NCBI GenBank assembly: GCA_023665245.1
Contig: JAMPEH010000001.1
Coordinates: forward strand, 372,001-436,000
Direction: 5' to 3'
From: Muribaculaceae bacterium
Lineage (GTDB): Bacteria; Pseudomonadota; Alphaproteobacteria; Rs-D84
Length of the DNA stretch: 64,000 bases
In this document: positions 26,851 to 34,843 of the stretch, in pieces
Numbering within the stretch: the first letter of the stretch is position 1
How the letters are laid out: the number at the start of each line of letters is the position of its first letter
Program-made: the position numbers and the translations under genes
Notes under the pieces: generated by a model
The model's input: only the letters and a program-made list of their open reading frames with translations
The model's database searches: none
Told to the model about the DNA's origin: nothing

Positions 26851-27159
26851 TTACAAATTTTCTTTTAATTGAATACCTGTATTACATAACGCAATCGCTG
26901 TTTGTACCGCCATTTCAGACGCATCGGGCAGGGCGGCCATTTTATCCACACACCGAACTGCTAGTTCTAAATTATCGTCAGACGCCAACAGCATACGCGC
27001 AGATGCCGTACGACGTTCCAGTGGCGCACGCTGCCAATCTTTTAATGTGCCGATTTCCAGGTTATCAGTGTTTTTTACTGTGCATGCAAATACCACCAAC
27101 ACCAATATCAACACTGCGATGCCAATTAACAATTTCAGATATCTTTTTATAAAATTCAT
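26851..27159 (-). CDS. Small membrane-anchored protein
   Basis: 102 aa from ATG 27159, chosen because AAAGGACGG lies about 8 nt upstream. An earlier ATG at 27186 overlaps the neighbour. One N-terminal helix (LLIGIAVLILVLVVFACTV) is followed by a soluble helical domain with SARMLLASDDNLELAVRCVDKMA. FAC could be a lipobox. Function not recognised. It is transcribed with the DUF2155 gene upstream and the DUF1460 gene downstream. Confidence 0.7.
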   Translation of the reverse strand: MNFIKRYLKLLIGIAVLILVLVVFACTVKNTDNLEIGTLKDWQRAPLERRTASARMLLASDDNLELAVRCVDKMAALPDASEMAVQTAIALCNTGIQLKENL

Positions 27160-27178
27160 CCTTTCCGTCCTTTTGTTA

Positions 27179-27526
27179 TTATTCACACTTTACCAACCAA
27201 ACATCATAGTCAGCATTTTGCAGCGGGTTATAGCCTGGTTCATTACGACTCATCCAATTGCTAAAAATCACACCATCTGTTGGATGCGATATTTCAACAA
27301 ATGCAAAAAAGTCTTCGGCCTGGAACGGGTCTGTCTGTTTGCACGCGCGGACAACTATGCTTAATTTTTCAAAACGTGCCTTGGAATCGACAGGAACGCT
27401 AACCATTTGTGATTTGCCTGCGGCCTTGTTCATAACGCGCAAAACCGCCGTCTGATGGTCAACGTATGCGTTTGCCCCGCCTATAAATGCAAAACCCAAT
27501 ACCAAAGATATAATAATTTTTTTCAT
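27179..27526 (-). CDS. Exported DUF2155 protein
   Basis: 115 aa from ATG 27526. The signal peptide is MKKIIISLVLGFAFIGGANA, then YVDHQ. The body AVLRVMNKAAGKSQMVSVPV, FEKLSIVVRACKQTDP, FAFVEI, VIFSNWMSRNEPGYNPLQNADYDVWLVKC matches DUF2155, an alphaproteobacterial periplasmic family of unknown role with two conserved cysteines. The promoter lies 7 nt upstream of the ATG, so it heads the operon as a leaderless message. Confidence 0.88.
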   Translation of the reverse strand: MKKIIISLVLGFAFIGGANAYVDHQTAVLRVMNKAAGKSQMVSVPVDSKARFEKLSIVVRACKQTDPFQAEDFFAFVEISHPTDGVIFSNWMSRNEPGYNPLQNADYDVWLVKCE

Positions 27527-27533
27527 ACCTTGT

Positions 27534-27562
27534 ATTTTATCTTGCAGGCCGAGCAAAGTCAA
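27534..27562 (-). promoter_or_regulatory. Promoter of the DUF2155-tsaD operon
   Basis: - strand TTGACT (27562-27557), 17-nt spacer, TAAAAT (27539-27534), then 7 nt to ATG 27526. Confidence 0.75.
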
Positions 27563-27629
27563 ATTGTTAAACATAGATACCTATAACTGTATTGACAAAA
27601 AGAATTTTGTGTGCAAAAATCAAATCGAT

Positions 27630-28553
27630 ATGAAATACATTGATACAAAAACTTATGATTTATTACGCACGCGGTCAAATCCATACTTGGCCGAACAGGA
27701 TTTTTTAGAATGCAAATTATTATCACAACTGTTTGAAAATCCTGATTTGTTTAATCAGTGCGTATTTGCCGGCGGTGCATCATTGGCAAAATCATACGGA
27801 TTAACATATCGCACATGCCAAGATTTGGACATTTCATGTATTGATTTTCGTGAAATTCCAGAAAATCGCACAAAGCGCCAACTAACCCAATACAAACGTG
27901 ATTTCAAAGAATTCATATTTGATAAAATCCTGGCCGAGGTTAAATATACCATCAATCAATACAATTATTTTTCTGTTCTGACAGACCGGCAAATCGCCCG
28001 TGGTACGCAATCATCGCCTGTACTGCATCTGTTTGCTAATTCTGTCTTGGATAATCATCAGATACAAATAAGCATTGAATTTATCCCGCGCAATTACGCG
28101 CCAGACCAAATATCTGTACGTACCGTCACGCCGTACAGTACAAATAACCCCATTGGCCATATCCCAACAGTTGCATTCCAGCAAACATTTTGGGATAAGA
28201 TTTATGCTTTGCACGCAAATACACAACTTGAAAATCCACATTGTACATATGGATTTTCCCGCCACTACTATGATGCAGCACTGGTTTCTGATACAGTAGA
28301 CCTGGCACAAACATATGGTATGTTATTCAATATCGCAAAACGACAATCCGCATACACAACATATAATTTGCCAGAAATAAAATCTATGTCAGACGTATGT
28401 TTGATACCATCAAATGACACATTGAATAAACTGGCCACAGATTACGCCGTCTTGGCGACAACATGTCGCAAAACACCACCGACGTGGCAACAAATCATTT
28501 CAAAATTAAAACAGATAAACAGTGCGATAAATAATTTGCAAGTACAAAGGTAA
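27630..28553 (+). CDS. AbiEii/AbiGii-type nucleotidyltransferase toxin-like protein
   Basis: 307 aa from ATG 27630; a TTG at 27564 would add 22 residues. The nucleotidyltransferase core FAGGASLAKSYGLTYRTCQDLDIS matches AbiEii (GG.SL...... R...D.D). The middle (ISIEFIPRNYAPD) and the helical end (TFWDKIYALHA, FSRHYYDAALV) fit the family. In AbiE systems this is the toxin, and AbiEi is a winged-helix antitoxin encoded upstream. No AbiEi gene is present on either side. It may be an orphan or have an unrelated partner. It stands 5 nt before the phosphoesterase gene, so the two form a unit. Confidence 0.8.
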   Translation: MKYIDTKTYDLLRTRSNPYLAEQDFLECKLLSQLFENPDLFNQCVFAGGASLAKSYGLTYRTCQDLDISCIDFREIPENRTKRQLTQYKRDFKEFIFDKILAEVKYTINQYNYFSVLTDRQIARGTQSSPVLHLFANSVLDNHQIQISIEFIPRNYAPDQISVRTVTPYSTNNPIGHIPTVAFQQTFWDKIYALHANTQLENPHCTYGFSRHYYDAALVSDTVDLAQTYGMLFNIAKRQSAYTTYNLPEIKSMSDVCLIPSNDTLNKLATDYAVLATTCRKTPPTWQQIISKLKQINSAINNLQVQR

Positions 28554-28558
28554 AAAAC

Positions 28559-29083
28559 ATGACTGCATTTGTATATTCAGACCCGCATTTTGATTCAGAA
28601 TCTATCATTATTAATGGCAAACGCCCATTTGCCAATGTGCATGACATGAACGCAAAATTAATTGAAAATTATAATGCGGTCGTGACCAAGCAAGATATAT
28701 GCTGGTGGCTGGGCGATGTAATGTACGGTGCAACCAAGGATAAAGTACGCAAAATACTATCGCGTATGCGTGGGCGCAAATTTTTAATAATGGGCAATCA
28801 CGACCGGTCCCATTCGCGCACATGGTGGCTGGATTGCGGATTTGAACGCGTGTTTGAACACCCGATATATAACGCCGAACAATATATAATGTTATCGCAT
28901 GAACCATTACCAGAATTTGGAAACATGCGCCCAATGGTAAATATTCACGGCCACATACACATCCAAGATTATGGTTTCGCAAATCATCAGGGCTGTATAA
29001 ACGTATGTGTTGAAAAAACAGATTATCGCCCCGTTCCACTGATAAATCCATATTTGAAACAAACGCGTGTTTTCCAACGCTAA
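28559..29083 (+). CDS. Calcineurin-like metallophosphoesterase
   Basis: 174 aa. The metal-site motifs are in order: SDPHFD (DxH) at residues 7-12, WLGDVMYG (GD), MGNHDRS (GNHD), LSHEPL (H) and HGHIH. This is the compact YfcE/MJ0936-like class of phosphodiesterases. AAAGG precedes the ATG. It lies 5 nt after the AbiEii-like gene. Because AbiEii is a nucleotidyltransferase, a phosphodiesterase partner could reverse its modification, which is speculation. Confidence 0.88.
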   Translation: MTAFVYSDPHFDSESIIINGKRPFANVHDMNAKLIENYNAVVTKQDICWWLGDVMYGATKDKVRKILSRMRGRKFLIMGNHDRSHSRTWWLDCGFERVFEHPIYNAEQYIMLSHEPLPEFGNMRPMVNIHGHIHIQDYGFANHQGCINVCVEKTDYRPVPLINPYLKQTRVFQR

Positions 29084-29094
29084 ACTAAATATAA

Positions 29095-29124
29095 CAAAAA
29101 AATCCCGCATTTGCGGGATTTAAC
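29095..29124. terminator. Bidirectional terminator
   Basis: AAAAAATCCCGCA-TTTG-CGGGATTT. It can end both the phosphoesterase transcript and the rplS operon. Confidence 0.8.
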
Positions 29125-29143
29125 AAATACAAACAGATGTTTA

Positions 29144-29536
29144 TTATTTGTTTGCGTTTCTTTCTGCAGATGCCGCCGCCAAGTCTTCGACGATACGCGC
29201 CTTTTTGCCAGACAATCCACGCAGGAAGAACAATTTTGCGCGACGTACTTTACCAATACGCACCTTTTCAATTTTTTCAATTGCAGGGCTGTACAGTGGG
29301 AATTTACGTTCCACACCAACACCGTATGATTCACGACGCACTGTAAAGGATGCATTATTTCCCGTGCCACCATCGCGTGCGATAACAACACCTTCAAACA
29401 TCTGGATACGGAACTTGTCACCATCTTTGATTTTGACATGAACTTTTAATGTATCACCGGCTTTGAAGTTCGGGATAACCTTGTCGCCTTTTAATTTAGC
29501 AACTTGTTGTGCTTCAATTTTTTTAATAATGCTCAT
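29144..29536 (-). CDS. rplS: Large-subunit ribosomal protein L19
   Basis: 130 aa. The family motifs are all present: [79 protein letters not shown]. The last 15 residues are a short Ala/Asn/Lys tail. It is the last gene of the rpsP operon, 2 nt after trmD. Confidence 0.98.
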   Translation of the reverse strand: MSIIKKIEAQQVAKLKGDKVIPNFKAGDTLKVHVKIKDGDKFRIQMFEGVVIARDGGTGNNASFTVRRESYGVGVERKFPLYSPAIEKIEKVRIGKVRRAKLFFLRGLSGKKARIVEDLAAASAERNANK

Positions 29537-29538
29537 TT

Positions 29539-30219
29539 TTACTTTTCCTTTATTAAATCCGGACGACGTTCTTTGGTTATGTCATCCGATTGTTGTTTCC
29601 GCCACCGTTCGATATTGCCGTGGTGACCGGACAGCAGGACTTCTGGGACTTTATGTCCACGCCATGCCGACGGGCGGGTGTATAACGGCCATTCCAGCCC
29701 CCCGATTTCGAAACTTTCGTTTTGTGTGGCGTCATTTCCACCACCCAATACATTATCCATCACACGAACGCAACTGTCAATAAAAACCTGGGCAGCAATT
29801 TCACCCCCGGACAGTATGTAATCACCAATGGATAATTCCATTATATCATATTCATCAATTATACGCTGATCGATTCCTTCGTATCGACCACACAGCAGGG
29901 TGTATGTTGCATCATGTGTCCCCGAAAATTCGCGCACCAATTTCTGGTTCAGCGTTGCCCCACGTGGGGAAAAATATATTATCTTGCCACGATTTTTTAT
30001 AGCATCCAACGCATCACCCAAAACGTCTGGACGCATTACCTGGCCGACACCACCGCCGAATTGTTCGTCATCAACACTGCCATATTTGTCATGTGCATAA
30101 TCGCGAATATTAATCACATCATACGACCATTGCCCGCGTGATAGCGCACGCCCAACAACCCCGCCGCCCAACGTGCCAGGAAACATATCTGGGAAAATGG
30201 TCAGTATGTTAAAGTGCAT
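29539..30219 (-). CDS. trmD: tRNA (guanine-N1)-methyltransferase TrmD
   Basis: 226 aa from ATG 30219 ([15 protein letters not shown]). It methylates G37 of tRNAs to prevent frameshifting. SPOUT motifs: [51 protein letters not shown], and the C-terminal [21 protein letters not shown]. The genes are packed rimM - small ORF - trmD - rplS. Confidence 0.97.
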   Translation of the reverse strand: MHFNILTIFPDMFPGTLGGGVVGRALSRGQWSYDVINIRDYAHDKYGSVDDEQFGGGVGQVMRPDVLGDALDAIKNRGKIIYFSPRGATLNQKLVREFSGTHDATYTLLCGRYEGIDQRIIDEYDIMELSIGDYILSGGEIAAQVFIDSCVRVMDNVLGGGNDATQNESFEIGGLEWPLYTRPSAWRGHKVPEVLLSGHHGNIERWRKQQSDDITKERRPDLIKEK

Positions 30220-30224
30220 CTGTC

Positions 30225-30467
30225 TTACCGTGATTTTCTGTATGCACAGTCCAGGCAAATCTGGCGAATTGTTGCCAAATCCTGAATATTGCGTCCACCG
30301 ACAAACATATTACAGCGACCATTATCGGTAAACGACACCTGCGCAACCTTGCCACGACGAACAGAATATTGATGTATCGGGCAATCATACACATCATTTT
30401 TATTTGTTATCTTTGTACACTCTGTATTAAATCTCATTAACAATGAGTCAACTTCTACATTTATCAT
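30225..30467 (-). CDS. Small Cys-containing ORF between rimM and trmD
   Basis: 80 aa, unrecognised. It fills the gap between rimM (12 nt) and trmD (5 nt) with no other reading, which favours a real gene. Cysteines sit in YDCPIHQYS, GRCNMF and ICLDCAYR, which could make a metal site. The first Met (30467) has no clear ribosome site; Met11 is an alternative start. A second Cys-containing small ORF lies between rpsP and rimM. Confidence 0.55.
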   Translation of the reverse strand: MINVEVDSLLMRFNTECTKITNKNDVYDCPIHQYSVRRGKVAQVSFTDNGRCNMFVGGRNIQDLATIRQICLDCAYRKSR

Positions 30468-30479
30468 ATTTTATAATAC

Positions 30480-30947
30480 CTATATAATTTTTATCTGTTT
30501 ATTTGCCATATCAACGATAACATCAGAAAAAGATATCATGTCACCGTTGTCTAATTCTATGATGTCGCCTGCGCCAAAATTCTGGAAGCAGTCGATAATT
30601 CCAATCTTTTTACCGTTTCGCAAAACGTCAAAACCAATCAAGTCCGCCTGATAGTATTCGCCGTCACGCACATCGGGCAGGGCATTGCGCGATATAAACA
30701 GTTCCGTACCACGTAATCCCTCGACAGATGTTCGGTCATCAAATCCTGTGATATGCGCAATAATAACATCTGATGTTGGATTTAGGCGCCGCACAAACTT
30801 AAAATCCGAACTTTCAAATTTATCTGATAAAATCATCAGTTTTTGCAAATCATTTGGGTGCGCCGTATACGTTTGAACGCGCACATCACCCCGAATACCA
30901 TGGGGTGCAACAATTTTTCCAACCAAGATTTTATTACTATCTGTCAT
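30480..30947 (-). CDS. rimM: 16S rRNA processing protein RimM
   Basis: 155 aa from ATG 30947 (MTDSNKILVGKIVAPHGIRGDVRV). It assists maturation of the 30S head with S19. The N-terminal RimM barrel is followed by a PRC-barrel (YYQADLIGFDVL..GKKIGII, GAGDIIELD). Its place in the classic rpsP-rimM-trmD-rplS order confirms the call. Confidence 0.95.
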   Translation of the reverse strand: MTDSNKILVGKIVAPHGIRGDVRVQTYTAHPNDLQKLMILSDKFESSDFKFVRRLNPTSDVIIAHITGFDDRTSVEGLRGTELFISRNALPDVRDGEYYQADLIGFDVLRNGKKIGIIDCFQNFGAGDIIELDNGDMISFSDVIVDMANKQIKII

Positions 30948-30955
30948 ATGCTGTT

Positions 30956-31132
30956 TTAACGCTGGCGCTGTGTCAGACGGGGGCACTGCCATGAATGTGC
31001 CATGCATCCACAATGTGATTTATTAAACCAAAACGCGCCACTTCGCAACGCAACCGCCATCTGGCGACGTTCTTCACTATCGCGATATTTTGCATCACAA
31101 TCAATTGATTTATTATACGGACATTTTTGCAT
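30956..31132 (-). CDS. Small Cys-rich ORF between rpsP and rimM
   Basis: 58 aa from ATG 31132, with GGGGG about 6 nt upstream. Six cysteines occur: QKCPYNKSIDCDAKYR, then SHCGCMAHSWQC. The CP(Y/I) start recalls the DCPIHQYS segment of the other small ORF in this operon, and the spacing could suit a zinc or Fe-S site. I do not recognise a family. Its position inside a translation-factor operon suggests a ribosome-linked or simply co-expressed role. Confidence 0.5.
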   Translation of the reverse strand: MQKCPYNKSIDCDAKYRDSEERRQMAVALRSGAFWFNKSHCGCMAHSWQCPRLTQRQR

Positions 31133-31193
31133 AAATGACCCCCAACTTAAATTAAACATACCCGGGTTGACCCGGATATGCCCGGTTGTAAAA

Positions 31194-31607
31194 TTATTCT
31201 GCAACAGCTTCAGCAGATGCTTCTTTCGCAGCAGCCTCTGCCGCGGCTTTTTCTTCGGCAATCTTAGCCAACTTTTCTGCTTTATCTTTAATCTTCATCT
31301 GTGTTTTTTCAGATTGCAGATGTTTCTTGGTCTGAACCGGCACAGGTTTTGCAGCAACCAATCCTGCCTTGGCCAAGAATTTGTATACACGGTCAGATGG
31401 TTTTGCACCCTTGGCCAACCATGCCTTTACTTCGTCTATTTTCAAGACAACGCGTTTTTCGTTGTCACGTGCCAGCATTGGGTCATATTTACCAACGACT
31501 TCCAAAACACTGCCAGAATTACGCGCATTGCGTGAATCTGTGACGACGACGTGATAATACGGACGTTTTTTTGCACCAAAACGCGCCAATCTGATAACAG
31601 TTGCCAT
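31194..31607 (-). CDS. rpsP: Small-subunit ribosomal protein S16
   Basis: 137 aa from ATG 31607, with AAGGAG upstream. MATVIRLARFGAKKRPYYHVVVTDSR and LEVVGKYDP are typical. Residues from about 95 on form an extra Lys/Ala/Glu-rich tail (KAEKLAKIAEEKAAAEAA), longer than in E. coli (82 aa) but common in Alphaproteobacteria. It is the first gene of the operon ending with rplS. Confidence 0.97.
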   Translation of the reverse strand: MATVIRLARFGAKKRPYYHVVVTDSRNARNSGSVLEVVGKYDPMLARDNEKRVVLKIDEVKAWLAKGAKPSDRVYKFLAKAGLVAAKPVPVQTKKHLQSEKTQMKIKDKAEKLAKIAEEKAAAEAAAKEASAEAVAE

Positions 31608-31737
31608 AATTTTACTCCTTTTTATACTAACTGTTTGCCCACAAAGAAAACCAACATCAAGAGCAAGAACTTGCCGGTTGATGTACCACATGCATACCGC
31701 ATACTGGCTGATTCATAATGGCAATCTGTGGGAATTG

Positions 31738-31766
31738 CGTATAAATTATATATTAATTTTTGTCAA
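31738..31766 (-). promoter_or_regulatory. Promoter of the rpsP operon
   Basis: - strand TTGACA (31766-31761), 17-nt spacer, TATACG (31743-31738). It leaves a leader of about 125 nt. Confidence 0.6.
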
Positions 31767-31858
31767 AAGTCAAATTGTTATTGAAATAAAATATACGTTA
31801 TTGATATCCTAGACATAAAATCACACAGGCACAAACCATACACAGGGGCATACAATCA

Positions 31859-32239
31859 ATGAAAAAACATATAATTCTATTGTCATTATTGGCATTTTGC
31901 GCCTGTCACAGTACAAACCCGGATTTTATCGCCCTGGAAGAGGCATTACAAACACCCGGTACAACAATTATTGGCATGGGCACGGATGAATCTGCATTTG
32001 TTCGTATTCCTGCAACGGCCAAGATACTAAAAATCGCCAGCAATGAAAAAAATGCAAAATTTTGGACGCCATTACAATCTGGTGATATCACAGATTATGC
32101 AATGGCAGGCACATGCCTGATAAATGCACGTGTGGATTACATTGGCAATTGTCCATATCGCATATATTGTGGCCCCCAGGCGGCATTAATCGCAGCAATT
32201 GCAACCAATACACCATACGCCGTTGAAATTTGCAAATAG
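31859..32239 (+). CDS. Small putative lipoprotein, paralogue 1
   Basis: 126 aa. The signal sequence MKKHIILLSLLAFCAC ends in a lipobox-like FCAC with Cys16. The mature part VRIPATAKILKIASNEKNAKFW, then GTCLINARVDYIGNCPYRIYCGP and PYAVEICK aligns with the next gene (LPATDALKDVASRVKNSMFK, DGFCIVDIIP.., CYYRVFCGD, YSVEVCK). Both keep four cysteines in the same order. Function unknown; a small envelope lipoprotein. Confidence 0.75.
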   Translation: MKKHIILLSLLAFCACHSTNPDFIALEEALQTPGTTIIGMGTDESAFVRIPATAKILKIASNEKNAKFWTPLQSGDITDYAMAGTCLINARVDYIGNCPYRIYCGPQAALIAAIATNTPYAVEICK

Positions 32240-32315
32240 CCATCATTTATAATTTGCAAACAGAAAAATGCGTGATAATATCAAAACCATAGAAACAACA
32301 AAAAAGGAGAACCAT

Positions 32316-32726
32316 ATGCAGAAACTAGCACTGGCCGCACTGTTGGCATTACCATTATGCGCATGTGACAACAGCCCAAAAACTGCCACCGCCCAAGACT
32401 TTGACACCGTACAAAATGAAATGAACGCAAATCCACCTGCGGAAATTATATCGGTTGGTGGGTCTGGCGACTTTACCGTATACCTGCCGGCAACAGACGC
32501 ATTAAAAGATGTTGCATCACGTGTCAAGAATTCTATGTTCAAATCTGCACCAATTGCCGCCGAACAAATCAAAGACGGTTTCTGCATTGTTGATATCATT
32601 CCACAAAAAACAATGGAAGATGAAGGCACACCAGACAACAAATGCTATTATCGCGTATTCTGCGGTGATGCAACAACAAACTTTGCGGAACTGTATTCAG
32701 TCGAAGTCTGCAAAGGCGACGAATAA
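32316..32726 (+). CDS. Small putative lipoprotein, paralogue 2
   Basis: 136 aa from ATG 32316, with AAGGAG at the right distance. The signal sequence MQKLALAALLALPLCAC gives lipobox LCAC at Cys17. It is paralogous to the preceding gene, 76 nt upstream, with the conserved cysteines in GFCIVDI, KCYYRVFCGD and VEVCK. The more standard ribosome site suggests higher expression than paralogue 1. A terminator follows. Confidence 0.78.
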   Translation: MQKLALAALLALPLCACDNSPKTATAQDFDTVQNEMNANPPAEIISVGGSGDFTVYLPATDALKDVASRVKNSMFKSAPIAAEQIKDGFCIVDIIPQKTMEDEGTPDNKCYYRVFCGDATTNFAELYSVEVCKGDE

Positions 32727-32749
32727 TAATTTAATTAATTATTCATAAA

Positions 32750-32779
32750 TAAAAATCCCCCATGATGGGGGATTTTTTA
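32750..32779. terminator. Bidirectional terminator
   Basis: AAAAATCCCCCAT-GA-TGGGGGATTTTTT between the lipoprotein genes and convergent gdhA. Confidence 0.88.
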
Positions 32780-34030
32780 ATACCATCCACGTAATTTCAT
32801 CGCAGTTGCCACGCGTTTTATTGAGTGCATATATGCAGCCTCGCGCATGGTCACATTATATTCTGTCTTGATTTTGTAAATCGCGTCAAATGCATCTTTC
32901 ATCGCGACGGTTTCTTTTTGTTCGACCTCGGCCTCGTCCCAATAGTAGCCATAGCGGTTTTGAACCCACTCAAAATAAGACACTGTCACACCACCTGCAT
33001 TGGCCAGAATATCCGGCACAATGGTCACGCCACGTGCGTTCAGTATTTCTTCGCCACCCAATGTGGTCGGGCCGTTTGCACCTTCTACAATCAGATTTGT
33101 TTTGATTAACGGTGCCGTCTGTTCATTTATGGTGTTTTCCATTGCACAAGGCGCCAAAACGTCAACATCCAACGCCCAAAATTCATCAGGTGTAATTTCT
33201 GTTGCCCCTGGGAACCCTTTAATGCTGCCGTTATTTTCTGATTTGAAATTCATCAATGCATCAATATCCAAACCATCTTTGTTAAATAATGTTGTGTTCC
33301 ACTCTGCAATAGCAACAATTTTTGCACCCATATCACTGCTACATTTCGCGGTAAATGAACCAACATTACCAAATCCTTGGATTGCGATACGTGCACCGTG
33401 CATTTCTTTGTTTTTCGTTTTTAATGCCTCGGCAATAATGATTGAAATCCCCAGGCCCGTTGCCTTGGCACGCCCCTTGGAGCCCATTAGTTCCACAGGT
33501 TTGCCAGTAAACGTTCCAAACGATTGTTCGCCAGACAATTTAATATATTCATCAATCATCCACGCCATAATCTGGCCATTGGTATTAACGTCCGGGGCCG
33601 GCACATCTTTCTTTTCACCCAGAATAGGGTAAATCGCATCCACATACCCACGACACAAACGTTCCAGTTCACCAGTCGACAGTTCTTTTGGGTCAACAAT
33701 AATACCACCCTTGCCACCACCGTACGGAATACCTGTGACAGAACACTTAAATGTCATCCATATTGACAGGGCGGCAACTTCATCCCGTGATACCATCGGA
33801 TGAAAACGCACGCCACCCTTGGATGGCCCAACCGCCGTGTTATGCTGTGCACGGAATCCAGTAAAGACACGTATTGACCCATCGTCCATACGAACTGGGA
33901 TGGATACCTCTAACATACGTTGTGGATTTTTCAAAATCTCATAAACCGTATCTGGCATACCTAACTTATCACACGCAACCTTTACCCGACGTTGCGCGGC
34001 CATTAACGGATTCATATTTTCATTTGCCAT
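32777..34030 (-). CDS. gdhA: Glutamate dehydrogenase
   Basis: 417 aa from ATG 34030, with AAGGAG upstream. It interconverts glutamate and 2-oxoglutarate plus ammonia. Substrate side: GPSKGGVRFHP, MTFKCSVTGIPYGGGKGGIIVDP with the catalytic Lys, PAPDVNTNGQIMAW. Nucleotide side: the GFGNVGS Rossmann motif near residue 210, then CAMENTI and VEGANGPTT. The length fits the small hexameric class I type (NAD-linked or dual). A Glu-like residue at the end of the second Rossmann strand (IAEW) hints at NAD, but this is weak. Confidence 0.95.
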   Translation of the reverse strand: MANENMNPLMAAQRRVKVACDKLGMPDTVYEILKNPQRMLEVSIPVRMDDGSIRVFTGFRAQHNTAVGPSKGGVRFHPMVSRDEVAALSIWMTFKCSVTGIPYGGGKGGIIVDPKELSTGELERLCRGYVDAIYPILGEKKDVPAPDVNTNGQIMAWMIDEYIKLSGEQSFGTFTGKPVELMGSKGRAKATGLGISIIIAEALKTKNKEMHGARIAIQGFGNVGSFTAKCSSDMGAKIVAIAEWNTTLFNKDGLDIDALMNFKSENNGSIKGFPGATEITPDEFWALDVDVLAPCAMENTINEQTAPLIKTNLIVEGANGPTTLGGEEILNARGVTIVPDILANAGGVTVSYFEWVQNRYGYYWDEAEVEQKETVAMKDAFDAIYKIKTEYNVTMREAAYMHSIKRVATAMKLRGWY

Positions 34031-34122
34031 ATTTTTCTCCTTTCGGTTTTGTTTCGGCAATAAATAACGGTATGCCCAAAATAAATATAAATCAACCGGA
34101 AAAAGTACGGCAAGTTTTCCAC

Positions 34123-34151
34123 TGGACATTTGCCTATAAAAGATATAAAAT
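34123..34151 (+). promoter_or_regulatory. Promoter of tRNA-Gly
   Basis: TGGACA (34123-34128), 17-nt spacer, TAAAAT (34146-34151), 12 nt before the tRNA. Confidence 0.55.
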
Positions 34152-34163
34152 TGGGCATCAATT

Positions 34164-34237
34164 GCGGGCGTGGTATAATGGCAGCACGTCAGCTTCCCAA
34201 GCTGAAGACGAGGGTTCGATTCCCTTCGCCCGCACCA
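34164..34237 (+). tRNA. tRNA-Gly (anticodon CCC)
   Basis: Acceptor GCGGGCG pairs with CGCCCGC, discriminator A, and CCA is encoded. The anticodon arm is TCAGC-TTCCCAA-GCTGA, so CCC reads GGG. The T arm is AGGG-TTCGATT-CCCT. The last 17 nt are repeated at 34412-34428. Confidence 0.96.
34221..34237 (+). repeat. 17-bp direct repeat, copy 1 (tRNA-Gly 3' end)
   Basis: TCCCTTCGCCCGCACCA, identical to 34412-34428. An att-like arrangement. Confidence 0.9.
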
Positions 34238-34245
34238 GAAATTAA

Positions 34246-34272
34246 ACCGCCGTTTGGGCGGTATTATTTTTG
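34246..34272 (+). terminator. Terminator after tRNA-Gly
   Basis: ACCGCC-GTTTG-GGCGGT followed by ATTATTTTT. Confidence 0.8.
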
Positions 34273-34273
34273 G

Positions 34274-34542
34274 TATGTGGGCGCGGAAGAGAACCCGACA
34301 GAGTCGCCAACAGCGACGAGAGGGTTCGGGACGATAGCCGATTACAAAAGCAACGCGCATTGTAATCGTTGCGTGTCGTGAGCAGCACCGACAGGTGCGA
34401 CCAGCGAACTCTCCCTTCGCCCGCACCATACTTCGCGTCGGAGACGCTTCGTATGGCGCAGCCAAACGGAACGGAGACGATTACGCGAAGTAATGACCTC
34501 CGTAGCGCAACGCGCGTAGTAGGTCTAATACAAGCCACCGCC
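34274..34542 (+). other. Hairpin-dense GC-rich segment with duplicated tRNA-Gly 3' end
   Basis: About 270 nt with no convincing gene. It contains nested inverted repeats: GAACCC...GGGTTC enclosing GTCGC...GCGAC; ATTACAA...TTGTAAT; GCACC-GACA-GGTGC; ATTAC-GCGAA-GTAAT. It also contains TCCCTTCGCCCGCACCA (34412-34428), an exact copy of the 3' end of the tRNA-Gly 191 bp upstream. GACGAGAGGGTTCG (near 34317) resembles the tRNA T-arm start. It looks like the upstream part of a small mobile or tRNA-targeted cassette ending in the GIY-YIG gene. Confidence 0.6.
34412..34428 (+). repeat. 17-bp direct repeat, copy 2
   Basis: Exact copy of the tRNA-Gly 3' end, outside any tRNA that could fold. Confidence 0.9.
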
Positions 34543-34791
34543 ATGTTTTATGTATATCTAATCAAATCACAAAAATTTCCTGAACAACGATACGTTGGCT
34601 TTACAGAAAATTTGAAACAACGGTTGCACGAACATAATTCTGGCTCGTCACCACATACCAAGAAATTCGCACCATGGAAATTAATTACATACGTGGCATT
34701 TTCTGATAAACATGCTGCACTTGCGTTCGAAGCATACTTAAAGAAAAGTTCCGGTCACGCATTCGCAAACAAACGATTGTGGACAGAATAA
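34543..34791 (+). CDS. Stand-alone GIY-YIG nuclease domain protein
   Basis: 82 aa. The GIY-YIG core is YVYLIKS.....YVGFTENLKQRLHEHNSG, with the first Tyr pair, catalytic Arg and an N/H pair, followed by APWKLITYVAFSDKHAALAFEAYLKKSSGHAF with the catalytic Glu in FEAYLKK. This is the UPF0213/YhbQ-like single-domain class. No ribosome site is obvious before ATG 34543. It lies behind a tRNA and a hairpin-dense segment, so it may be part of a small mobile cassette rather than a housekeeping gene. Confidence 0.85.
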   Translation: MFYVYLIKSQKFPEQRYVGFTENLKQRLHEHNSGSSPHTKKFAPWKLITYVAFSDKHAALAFEAYLKKSSGHAFANKRLWTE

Positions 34792-34808
34792 ATATATCTT
34801 TTTACCAT

Positions 34809-34837
34809 TTGCAATTATGACTTATATTAGATATAAT
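34809..34837 (+). promoter_or_regulatory. Promoter of leader A2
   Basis: TTGCAA (34809-34814), 17-nt spacer, TATAAT (34832-34837), then 8 nt to the 5' hairpin. Confidence 0.75.
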
Positions 34838-34843
34838 CCCTAT

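Noticed and set aside
34164..34428. Second, intron-containing tRNA-Gly ending at 34428
   Set aside because: Only the last 17 nt and a vague T-arm start match. No acceptor 5' strand or anticodon arm is present upstream of the copy.
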